A DNA stretch of 39,016 nt from Candidatus Latescibacterota bacterium (GTDB taxonomy: Bacteria > Latescibacterota > UBA2968 > UBA8231): contig JADZBP010000154.1 of NCBI GenBank assembly GCA_020852055.1, positions 1 to 39,016 on the forward strand, in the 5' to 3' direction. Shown in pieces: positions 8,776 through 15,714 of the stretch. Position 1 is the first letter of the stretch. Each line of letters begins with the position of its first letter. The notes beneath the pieces were generated by a model that was not told the DNA's origin, searched no databases, and worked only from the letters and a program-made list of their open reading frames with translations. The translations under genes were made by a program, and so were the position numbers.

Positions 8776-9516
8776 ATGATCATCACCAGCGAATATGTGG
8801 ACATCCCGGTGGATGGCAGCCCGATGCGCACCTTCGTGGCCGCGCCCAAGGAGGCGGGGTGTTATCCGGGCATCGTGTTTTTCTCGGATATCTTCCAACT
8901 GACCGGACCCATGCTGCGCTCCTGTGCGCGCCTGGCCGGGTACGGTTTTGTCGTGGCCGCCCCCGAGATCTACCACCGCCGCGAAGCACCCGGCAGTGCC
9001 ATCCCCTTTGACGATGCTGGCCGCGATCGGGGCATGGCGGACGCCATCAGCACCCCGGTGGCCCACTTCGACGCCGACTGCCGCGCCGCCCTGGCGTATC
9101 TGGCAGCGCACCCGCTGGTGGCACCCGGACAACTGGGGGCCGCCGGCTTCTGCTTGGGCGGGCATCTCTCCTTCCGCGCCGCCCTGCAGCCCCAGGTGCG
9201 GGCCACGGTGTGTTTCTACGGCACCGGCATCCACAGCGGCCGGCTGGGCCAAGACCCCGATGCCGGCTCCCTGCAGCAGGCCGGGCAGATCAAGGGGGAG
9301 TTGTTGCTGGTCTGGGGAGAAAACGATCCGCATATTCCGGCCGAGGGGCGGGCGGCCATCGAAAAAGGCTTGGAGGCAGCCGGGACGAGGTTCGCGCAGC
9401 GGCTCTATCGGGCCGAACACGCCTTCATGCGCGACGAGGGCCCGCGCTACGACCCCGAGGCCACGGACCAGGCCTTTGGCGAGATGGTGAGTTTTTATCG
9501 GCGCATCTTCAACTGA
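8776..9516 (+). CDS. Dienelactone hydrolase family protein
   Basis: A cytoplasmic alpha/beta hydrolase of 246 residues. The nucleophile is a cysteine in GAAGFCLGGHLSF, as in true dienelactone hydrolases, with the acid Asp in VWGENDPHIPAEGR and the His in RAEHAFMRDEGPRY. The N-terminal ~40 residues carry the typical VDGSPMRTFVAAPKEAG strand pair. It starts 84 bases after the glycosidase with its own CAGGAG site and is followed after 10 bases by a PhyH-like oxygenase, so it probably belongs to the same transcription unit. The actual ester or lactone is not predictable; a sugar lactone or cleaved aromatic ring product would both suit the family. Confidence 0.88.
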   Translation: MIITSEYVDIPVDGSPMRTFVAAPKEAGCYPGIVFFSDIFQLTGPMLRSCARLAGYGFVVAAPEIYHRREAPGSAIPFDDAGRDRGMADAISTPVAHFDADCRAALAYLAAHPLVAPGQLGAAGFCLGGHLSFRAALQPQVRATVCFYGTGIHSGRLGQDPDAGSLQQAGQIKGELLLVWGENDPHIPAEGRAAIEKGLEAAGTRFAQRLYRAEHAFMRDEGPRYDPEATDQAFGEMVSFYRRIFN

Positions 9517-9526
9517 CGAGGAGACG

Positions 9527-10333
9527 ATGACCGAACACGAGCGTTATCTATTCGACCTGCGCGGGTACCTGGTGGTGGAGAACGCCCTCAGCCCCGAGGA
9601 GGTGCAGGCGGCCAACGCCGCCCTCGACCAGCACTGGAGCCAGGTCAAACCGCGGGCCCGCGAGTCCTCGCTCTCGGGCGGCTCGGAGACGCTGCGGGGC
9701 GAGAAGGGGCGATTGGAGGCCGGCTTCAATCTGCTGCAACTGCCCAAACCCTGGTGCGAGCCTTTCCGCCAGATGCTGGCCCATCCCCGGATCGTGCCCT
9801 ATCTACACGAGTTGATCGGCACTGGTTTCCGCCTCGACCACGGCCCCGGCCTGATCGCCATGGAACAGGGCTGTGAGGGCCACGTGTTGCACGGAGGCAG
9901 CGAGCCCTACGATCCCTCGCAGTTCTATGTGCACAAGAACGGGCGGATGTACAATGGCCTGACCGTGGTCTCGTGGCAACTGACCGAAGTGCGGCCCGGC
10001 GATGGCGGCTTCTGCTGTATCCCCGGCAGCCACAAGGGCAACGTGGCCTGCCCGTCGGACATCAAGCGCTGGGAGGCGCACCGCGACTGCGTGGTGCAGG
10101 TAGCGGCCCCGGCCGGGTCGGCGGTGATCTTCACCGAGGCCCTGACCCACGGCACCCTGCCCTGGCGCGGTCAGGCGCAGCGCCGGTCCATCCTCTACAA
10201 GATGTCGCCCGGATTCCTGGCCTGGGGCGGGGCGCCGACGCATGCCCAGGAATTCCTCGACGAACTCACCCCCAACCAGCGCGCGGTGCTGGCTCCACCC
10301 TACCGGCCCAACCGCCCGGTGGTGGAGATCTGA
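9527..10333 (+). CDS. Phytanoyl-CoA dioxygenase-like (PhyH) protein with HxG in place of HxD
   Basis: Fe(II)/2-oxoglutarate-type double-stranded beta-helix protein, 268 residues, GAGGAG before ATG. It opens with the PhyH-typical FDLRGYLVVENALSPEEV. The core VSWQLTEVRPGDGGFCCIPG and the distal His208 (EALTHGTLPW) with Arg219/220 are normal. The proximal iron motif is not: the expected H-x-D position reads LHGGSEPYDP, that is His122-Gly-Gly124. HxG or HxA at this place is known from Fe/2OG halogenases such as WelO5 and SyrB2, where halide replaces the carboxylate. Loss of activity or an alternative ligand (Glu126, Asp129) is also possible. It lies between a dienelactone hydrolase and a ThuA-Gfo/Idh fusion. 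Confidence 0.85.
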   Translation: MTEHERYLFDLRGYLVVENALSPEEVQAANAALDQHWSQVKPRARESSLSGGSETLRGEKGRLEAGFNLLQLPKPWCEPFRQMLAHPRIVPYLHELIGTGFRLDHGPGLIAMEQGCEGHVLHGGSEPYDPSQFYVHKNGRMYNGLTVVSWQLTEVRPGDGGFCCIPGSHKGNVACPSDIKRWEAHRDCVVQVAAPAGSAVIFTEALTHGTLPWRGQAQRRSILYKMSPGFLAWGGAPTHAQEFLDELTPNQRAVLAPPYRPNRPVVEI

Positions 10334-10350
10334 CCCCAGGAGGTCTGCGG

Positions 10351-12030
10351 ATGAAAAAGATCCTGTTGCTGATCAATGCCACCGGCGGGGTATTTGCGGA
10401 TTTTGCCGCGATGTTCACCCGCATCGCAGGAGCTTCGGGCCAGTTCCAGCTCGAAGTCAGCACCGACCGCGCCCGACTGGAAAACCTCTCCGGGTTCGAC
10501 GCGGTCGCCCTGTACATCGGCGGGGGAGAGCTGACCCCGGCCCAGGAAAAGGGCATCACCGGTTTTGTGCGCCAGGGCGGTGGCCTGCTGGGGGTGCACG
10601 GGGCCAACGCCGGCCTGGCTCAGTACAAAGAGTACACCGAGATGATCGGCTCGGAGTTCATCGGCCACGATCCGCTGGCGCCTTTCGACGTGGAGACCGT
10701 CGCCGGGATCGACGACGCCCTGCCGCGCCTTAGCAAGAGCTTCCGGATCTCCGACGAGTGCTACAATATGAAGATCCACACCGAGGCGCCGCTGCGGTAC
10801 TTCCAGCACGGGCACTGGCGGCTGGACCGCAAGCCGCTGGGCTATCTGCGCGACTACGGCCAGGGCAAGGTGTGTTATACCGCGCTGGGCCACGATAAGC
10901 GCGCCTTCGGCCATCCCGACTTCCAGGACCAGCTGATCAAGGGCCTGCGCTATGTGTGCGGGATGAAGGACAAAGGCACCATCCGCATCGGCCTGGTGGG
11001 GTACGGCCCGCTCTTCAACATGGGCAAACACCACAGCGAGCAGATCGCCAAGACCCACGGCTTCACCCTGGCCGCGGTCTGCGACCAGGACCCGCGCCGG
11101 CTGGAAGCCGCCAAACAGGAGCAGGGCGAGCAGATCGCCACCTTCACGGACAGCGGGGAGCTGATCAAGAGCGGCCTCATCGACCTGGCCATCGTGATCG
11201 TGCCGCATGTGTACCACGCCCCGGTGGCCAGGCCCTTTCTGGAGGCCGGCATCCACGTCATCACCGAGAAGCCCTTCACCGTACACGTCTCTGAGGCCGA
11301 GGAACTCATCGCCCTGGCCAAACAAAAAGGGGTGATGATCTCGGTGTACCACAATCGGCACTGGGACCCGGACATCGTCTCCCTGCGGCAGATCATCGAG
11401 ACCGGGGTGATCGGCGAGTTGTACTCCATCGAGTGCAACATGACGGGGTACGGGTATCCGGGCCAGGCCTGGCGCTCGCAGAAGGAGATCTCGGGCGGCA
11501 TGCTCTACGACATGGGGGCGCACCAGTTCGAGAAGATCCTCCAGCTGGTGCCGCAGCAGGACGGGCAGGGCAAACGCATCAACAAAAAGGCCACCCTGTA
11601 CGGCAACTTCCTCAAGCGGGTATGGCACAGCGTCTCCAACGAGGACTTCTGCCGCGCCTATGTGCGCTTCGACTCCGGGCTGGAGGCGCAACTGCTCCAG
11701 TCCAACATCCACGCCTCCCCGCGCCCGCTGTGGACGGTGCAGGGCACCAAAGGCTCGGTGGTGATGGATGGCTGGGACGGGTCGGCCACGGTGTCGGTAC
11801 CCGGCGAGGACGGCCGTATCACCACCTCGCAGGCGCCCTCGCAGCAGGTACCCAGTGTGCAGAACAAGGACCGGTGGGGAGGGTACTACAAGAACGCCGC
11901 CGACCACCTCTTGGCCGGTCTGCCGCTGATCATCACCGGGGAATGGGCCAAAGGTCCGATCCAGTGTATCGAAGGCTGCGAGACCGCGGCGCGGGAGAAT
12001 AGGCTGGTGGAGATCGAGCTGGGGTACTGA
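10351..12030 (+). CDS. ThuA-like domain fused to Gfo/Idh/MocA oxidoreductase
   Basis: A 559-residue two-domain protein. I start it at ATG 10351 (CAGGAGG ten bases upstream); the longer open frame through the PhyH gene is a shadow. Residues 1-~205 form a ThuA/class-I-amidotransferase-like domain (KKILLLINATGG, YIGGGELTPAQE, GLLGVHGANAG, GKVCYTALGHD). Residues ~210-559 form a Gfo/Idh/MocA NAD(P)-dependent dehydrogenase: the Rossmann GLVGYGPLFNMGKHH, the catalytic-lysine motif ITEKPFT near residue 308, and GGMLYDMGAHQFE in the substrate domain. Both domains act on sugars or their oxidised derivatives, and separate thuA and idh genes are often neighbours, so the fusion supports consecutive or channelled steps. 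It ends the 5508-12030 run. Confidence 0.88.
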   Translation: MKKILLLINATGGVFADFAAMFTRIAGASGQFQLEVSTDRARLENLSGFDAVALYIGGGELTPAQEKGITGFVRQGGGLLGVHGANAGLAQYKEYTEMIGSEFIGHDPLAPFDVETVAGIDDALPRLSKSFRISDECYNMKIHTEAPLRYFQHGHWRLDRKPLGYLRDYGQGKVCYTALGHDKRAFGHPDFQDQLIKGLRYVCGMKDKGTIRIGLVGYGPLFNMGKHHSEQIAKTHGFTLAAVCDQDPRRLEAAKQEQGEQIATFTDSGELIKSGLIDLAIVIVPHVYHAPVARPFLEAGIHVITEKPFTVHVSEAEELIALAKQKGVMISVYHNRHWDPDIVSLRQIIETGVIGELYSIECNMTGYGYPGQAWRSQKEISGGMLYDMGAHQFEKILQLVPQQDGQGKRINKKATLYGNFLKRVWHSVSNEDFCRAYVRFDSGLEAQLLQSNIHASPRPLWTVQGTKGSVVMDGWDGSATVSVPGEDGRITTSQAPSQQVPSVQNKDRWGGYYKNAADHLLAGLPLIITGEWAKGPIQCIEGCETAARENRLVEIELGY

Positions 12031-12072
12031 GTGGGTCGGGTGGGTCGTCGCCCGACCTCCGGGTAGACACAG

Positions 12073-12108
12073 AAAGGGGCTAGGTCCATTGCGGACCTGG
12101 CCCCTTTT
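12073..12108. terminator. Strong bidirectional intrinsic terminator
   Basis: A 15-pair stem (AAAGGGGCTAGGTCC against GGACCTGGCCCCTTT, with one G-T pair) closes a five-base loop ATTGC and is flanked by A and T runs on both sides. It lies between two convergent genes and can end transcription from either direction. Confidence 0.92.
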
Positions 12109-12122
12109 CCTTGTGCTGCAGC

Positions 12123-13145
12123 TCAGCCCAGCGGCAACTCCACCTTGCGGCCTTCGCGCAGGCTGAGGTTCACCGCCTCGGTGAACTCCATGTATTTCAC
12201 CCCGTCCTCGAAATTGGTGTGGGTGACGGGTTTGCCCTCCAGCACCGCCTGGGCGAACTCTTCCTCCACCCGCCAGCCGCCCTTCCTGCCGGCCGGGATC
12301 TCCAGGGGTTTGAGGGCCTGGTCGTTGGCCCCGGCCACCAGGCATTGGTCGCCGCTCACCTTGAAGGTGCCCTTGGTGCCGTAGACCTCCATGCCGCTGT
12401 CGCCGAAGCGGGCCACGCTGCTCACATGGTACACGGCGGTGGCCCCGCCCTCCAGGCGCGAAACCACGCCGATACTCTCGGGCACGTCCACTTGGCGCAA
12501 CTGCCCGCTTTCGGGGTCCTGGCGCTTGGGGGTGAAGAGGCCGCTCTGGGCCACCACGCTGCGGTCGTGGCCGGCGTAGCGGCGCACCGTCTCGTTGAGG
12601 ATACCCAGGGTCATGATGTTGATGCCCGACAGGTCGCGGCGCTGCCGCCAGTGCAGCGGGGTGTCGGGGTTGTACTGGCCGCCCAGGCCGCGCACCTGGA
12701 TCTCGAGCAGGTCGCCAAAGAACCCCTCGCGGATCTTTTCGATGAGCACGGCCTCGCTCTCCAGCCAGAAGGGGGCCGGTACGATCATGGCCACCTTGTC
12801 GCTTTTCTTCGAGGCGGTGTACATCTGGCGGGCCTCAGCCAGGTCCATGGCCATACGCGCCTCGGTGAGCACGTGTTTGCCGGCGGCCAGGGATTCCAGC
12901 ACGATGGGGCAGTGCAGGTAGGGCCAGGTGCCTATACACACCGCATCCACATCCTTATTGTGGACAAGTTCCTTCCAGTCGGTGAAGACCCTGGAGATCT
13001 TGAACTCGTCGGCCACCTTCTGGCCGGACTCGTGCGAGCGGTTGCACACCGCCACCACCTCGACGCCGTTGATCTTTTGGAAGCCGGGGATGTGGCGCAA
13101 CCGCGTATTGGCGCCAGCGCCGACGATGCCGATGCGCAGGGACAT
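12123..13145 (-). CDS. Gfo/Idh/MocA family oxidoreductase
   Basis: NAD(P)-dependent sugar or polyol dehydrogenase family, 340 residues, cytoplasmic. The N-terminal Rossmann motif is RIGIVGAGANTRLRHIPGF, and CIGTWPYLHCPIVLESLAAG leads to the usual catalytic segment. There the family motif EKP is replaced: the sequence reads HVLTEARMAMDLAEA, so the lysine normally used in catalysis is absent. The substrate domain contains GGQYNPDTPLHWRQRRDLSG and ends KVELPLG. AAGGAG precedes the ATG on the minus strand. It lies 72 bases downstream of the M81 peptidase gene and is probably co-transcribed with it. The altered motif makes a different chemistry or a non-catalytic role possible. Confidence 0.9.
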   Translation of the reverse strand: MSLRIGIVGAGANTRLRHIPGFQKINGVEVVAVCNRSHESGQKVADEFKISRVFTDWKELVHNKDVDAVCIGTWPYLHCPIVLESLAAGKHVLTEARMAMDLAEARQMYTASKKSDKVAMIVPAPFWLESEAVLIEKIREGFFGDLLEIQVRGLGGQYNPDTPLHWRQRRDLSGINIMTLGILNETVRRYAGHDRSVVAQSGLFTPKRQDPESGQLRQVDVPESIGVVSRLEGGATAVYHVSSVARFGDSGMEVYGTKGTFKVSGDQCLVAGANDQALKPLEIPAGRKGGWRVEEEFAQAVLEGKPVTHTNFEDGVKYMEFTEAVNLSLREGRKVELPLG

Positions 13146-13217
13146 ATAGGATCTCCTTATGTGGATGAGTGGATCAAATACGGTGCCGTCAGGGAAGGGG
13201 TCGGTCCCCCGTCGTCC

Positions 13218-14681
13218 CTATTGCCATTCGTACAGGGTCTTGCGCGCCAGTTTGTACTCCGCGGGGGTGCGGCCGATGGCGGTGGCGCCGGGGGTGTCCA
13301 CCTCGATGAGGCGGGCCGAGACCGGTTCGTACGCCGCGCGGGGGGCCACCGCGCCCTTGGCCACCAGGATGCGCTGGTGCTGGGGCTGGATGCCCACGCA
13401 GGTGAGCTGGTGGATGCTCATCGGCGCGGCGCGCTGGGAGTTGAGCACCAGTAGCCCCTTTCTGCCTTCTCCCCCGATCTCCACCACCGCAGTCAGGCCC
13501 TGGTTGAAGTGCCGGCCGCCGCCGTGGCGGCGCTCGCGTTCCTCGTAGGTCCCGTCGTGCAGGGTGCGCACCCGGCCGTACACCGACAGGGTGGGGCCGT
13601 GCAGGTTGTCGGTCTTGGCGCCCACCTGCAGGGCGACCTGGGCCCCGATGCCGGCGCGGTTGCATTGCTGGGCCGCCTCCGGGTCCCAGAGGGTCACCAC
13701 CCAGCCCTGGGCGCCCTGGCGCAGGAACTCGGCCAGCAAAAAGGTAGAGTCCCCGGTCGAGCCACCGCCGATATTGTCGCCAAAATCGAGCAGGGTCACT
13801 GGGAATTGTTCGCTGCCCATGGCCAGTTGTACCGCTGCGGCCGGGCCGGGCACCGCGGTCTTAAGTTCCTCGCGCCGCGCCCACATCAGCTCGCCGAGGC
13901 GTTCGGCTTCGCGCTGGGCCAGGGCCTGGTCCCCGTCGGCAACCACCACGATCGAAGGCCCCATGTAGGGCACGTCGGCGTACTGGTACCCGGCGGCGAT
14001 GCTGCAGGCCAGGATACCCGGCTGCTGCTCCAGCGCAATGGCCGCCTGCATCAGCGGCTGCATGGGCGGGCGACTGGTGTTGTGGTGGTAGATGTTGAAG
14101 AGCAGCTCGGGCTTGACAAGGGCGCTGACGGGCCGTACTTCTCCCCGCACCGTGCGGGCGATGATGCCGGCCGCCTGCAGGCCGCGCTCCCGCTGGTCGA
14201 TGTGGGGATTGGTCTTGTAGATGATCAGGGCGGTGGCATCCTCGACCAGGGAGGGCGGCACGTTGGCGTGGTAGTCGTGGGTCACCACGATGGGGAAGGC
14301 CGGCCCGAAGTGGGCGCGCAGGCGGCGCACGGTCTCGGCGTCGGCGTGGGGGAAATGCTCGGCCACCATGGCCCCGTGCAGGGCCAGCAGCACCCCATCG
14401 AGCGGCCCGGCTGCTTGCAGCCCGGTCAGCAGGCGCCCCGTCAGTTCCTCGTAGGCCTGGCGGGTCAGCGGCCCGGCGGGCGTGGCCCCGGCGGAGAAGA
14501 GGGGCACCAGCTCGAAGTTATGCTCCTGCGCCCCGGCGATATAACCGGCGATCTCGCTGAAGGTATCCTGATAGTGGGCGATGAGCTGGTCGGCGGGGTG
14601 CACCCCGAAATCGGCGAGGGTGGTGGGCTGGCTGGAAAAGGAATTGGACTCATGGCTGAATCCGGCGACGGCGATGCGCAT
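13218..14681 (-). CDS. M81 family (MlrC-like) metallopeptidase
   Basis: A 487-residue protein of the microcystinase C family, zinc-dependent hydrolases best known from linear microcystin degradation, although most members have unknown amide substrates. Visible family motifs are VAGFSHESNSF at the N-terminus (His/Glu), VLLALHGAMVAEHFPHAD, FPIVVTHDYHANV (Asp, His) and YKTNPHIDQRERG; the C-terminal MlrC domain carries LLDFGDNIGGGSTGDSTFL. No signal peptide is seen, so it should be cytoplasmic. The CCTCCT-complement ribosome site is within the 42-base gap shared with the divergent acetamidase gene. The pairing with an amidase suggests amide-bond catabolism. Confidence 0.92.
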   Translation of the reverse strand: MRIAVAGFSHESNSFSSQPTTLADFGVHPADQLIAHYQDTFSEIAGYIAGAQEHNFELVPLFSAGATPAGPLTRQAYEELTGRLLTGLQAAGPLDGVLLALHGAMVAEHFPHADAETVRRLRAHFGPAFPIVVTHDYHANVPPSLVEDATALIIYKTNPHIDQRERGLQAAGIIARTVRGEVRPVSALVKPELLFNIYHHNTSRPPMQPLMQAAIALEQQPGILACSIAAGYQYADVPYMGPSIVVVADGDQALAQREAERLGELMWARREELKTAVPGPAAAVQLAMGSEQFPVTLLDFGDNIGGGSTGDSTFLLAEFLRQGAQGWVVTLWDPEAAQQCNRAGIGAQVALQVGAKTDNLHGPTLSVYGRVRTLHDGTYEERERRHGGGRHFNQGLTAVVEIGGEGRKGLLVLNSQRAAPMSIHQLTCVGIQPQHQRILVAKGAVAPRAAYEPVSARLIEVDTPGATAIGRTPAEYKLARKTLYEWQ

Positions 14682-14723
14682 AATCTTTCCTCCTGAACCT
14701 CAAGCCATTAAAAGGAGCTTCCG

Positions 14724-15620
14724 ATGAGACGTTTTTCCCGCACTCCCTACTACACCGGTCCCGACGATCCCGAGCGCGGCCAGGTCCGCGGCACCCTCAA
14801 GCTGGGAGAGACGGTCATCATCGAGACCCCCGGCGGGGCCGACGGCGACCTGTATCCCGGCGTTGTCCCCGAGACCACCACCCCGCGCGGCTCGCGGCCG
14901 GGGGGGCCTTTCATCATTGAAGATATCAAACCCGGCGACTGGGTGGCCATCCATATCCTCGACCTGCAGGTGGGCCCGTACGGGTACTACAACAACGGCG
15001 GTCCCTTCCGGGGCGGCCTGCGCTCGGTGGCCCCGGTGCGCGACGGGCTGGTCTACTTCCCCCCCGACTTCGTGGTGCCCGCCCGCCCGATGATCGGGGT
15101 CATCCAGCTCGAGCAGGTCACCAACAACTACTGCGCTGCGGGCGGCAACATGGATTATAACTCCATCCGCGCCGGCAGCATCGTCTATATCCGCGCCCAG
15201 AAGGAGGGCGGATATCTCAGCCTGGGCGACGTACACGCCCGCATGGGCGACGGGGAACTGACCGCCACCGGTATCGAGATCGACTCGGTCATCACCCTGC
15301 GGGTGGAGAAGGTGGCCGGCTTCCCCACCAATGGCATCGTGGTGGAGACCGCCGACGAATTCCTCACCAGCGGCATGGCCGCCAACTGGGAGGAGGCGCT
15401 CAAGCTGGCCTGGACCGACATGGTAGTGCTGATTTGCCATCTGCACAATACCAACGCCGAACACGCCAACCTGATCGTGGGCACCATCGGCGACGCGCGG
15501 CCGGGGTTTTCCGCCGGCAACCTGTTCAGCCGCGGCTTCCGGAACGACGGGGCGTACGTGACCGCCCAGATCGCCATCACCAAGGAATTGCGGCGCACCG
15601 GCCAGCCCTACCAGCCCTGA
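14724..15620 (+). CDS. Acetamidase/formamidase family protein
   Basis: Amide hydrolase of the FmdA/AmdA family, 298 residues, releasing ammonia from small amides. The family core is clear: VVPETTTPRG near the N-terminus, PARPMIGVIQLEQV, the CAAGGNMDYNSIRAGSIVYI loop, and GGYLSLGDVHARMGDGELTATG with metal- or substrate-binding His and Asp. AAAAGGAG precedes the ATG. In place of the usual ETPDA-type segment the N-terminal half has a shortened start, so this is a compact member. It is divergent from the M81 peptidase gene with only 42 bases between starts and is followed by a strong terminator. Confidence 0.9.
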   Translation: MRRFSRTPYYTGPDDPERGQVRGTLKLGETVIIETPGGADGDLYPGVVPETTTPRGSRPGGPFIIEDIKPGDWVAIHILDLQVGPYGYYNNGGPFRGGLRSVAPVRDGLVYFPPDFVVPARPMIGVIQLEQVTNNYCAAGGNMDYNSIRAGSIVYIRAQKEGGYLSLGDVHARMGDGELTATGIEIDSVITLRVEKVAGFPTNGIVVETADEFLTSGMAANWEEALKLAWTDMVVLICHLHNTNAEHANLIVGTIGDARPGFSAGNLFSRGFRNDGAYVTAQIAITKELRRTGQPYQP

Positions 15621-15653
15621 GCGGCCCCGGCCAGCGGGAAAGCGTTTGCACAC

Positions 15654-15697
15654 ACAAAGACCCCCCATCCATGCCCGGACGGGGGGTCTTTGTTTTA
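15654..15697. terminator. Bidirectional intrinsic terminator
   Basis: ACAAAGACCCCCC pairs perfectly with GGGGGGTCTTTGT (13 pairs); the loop has a small inner TCC/GGA helix and TTTTA follows on plus. It separates the convergent acetamidase and aldehyde oxidoreductase genes. Confidence 0.92.
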
Positions 15698-15714
15698 TAC
15701 TCCGCCGGCGCTCC

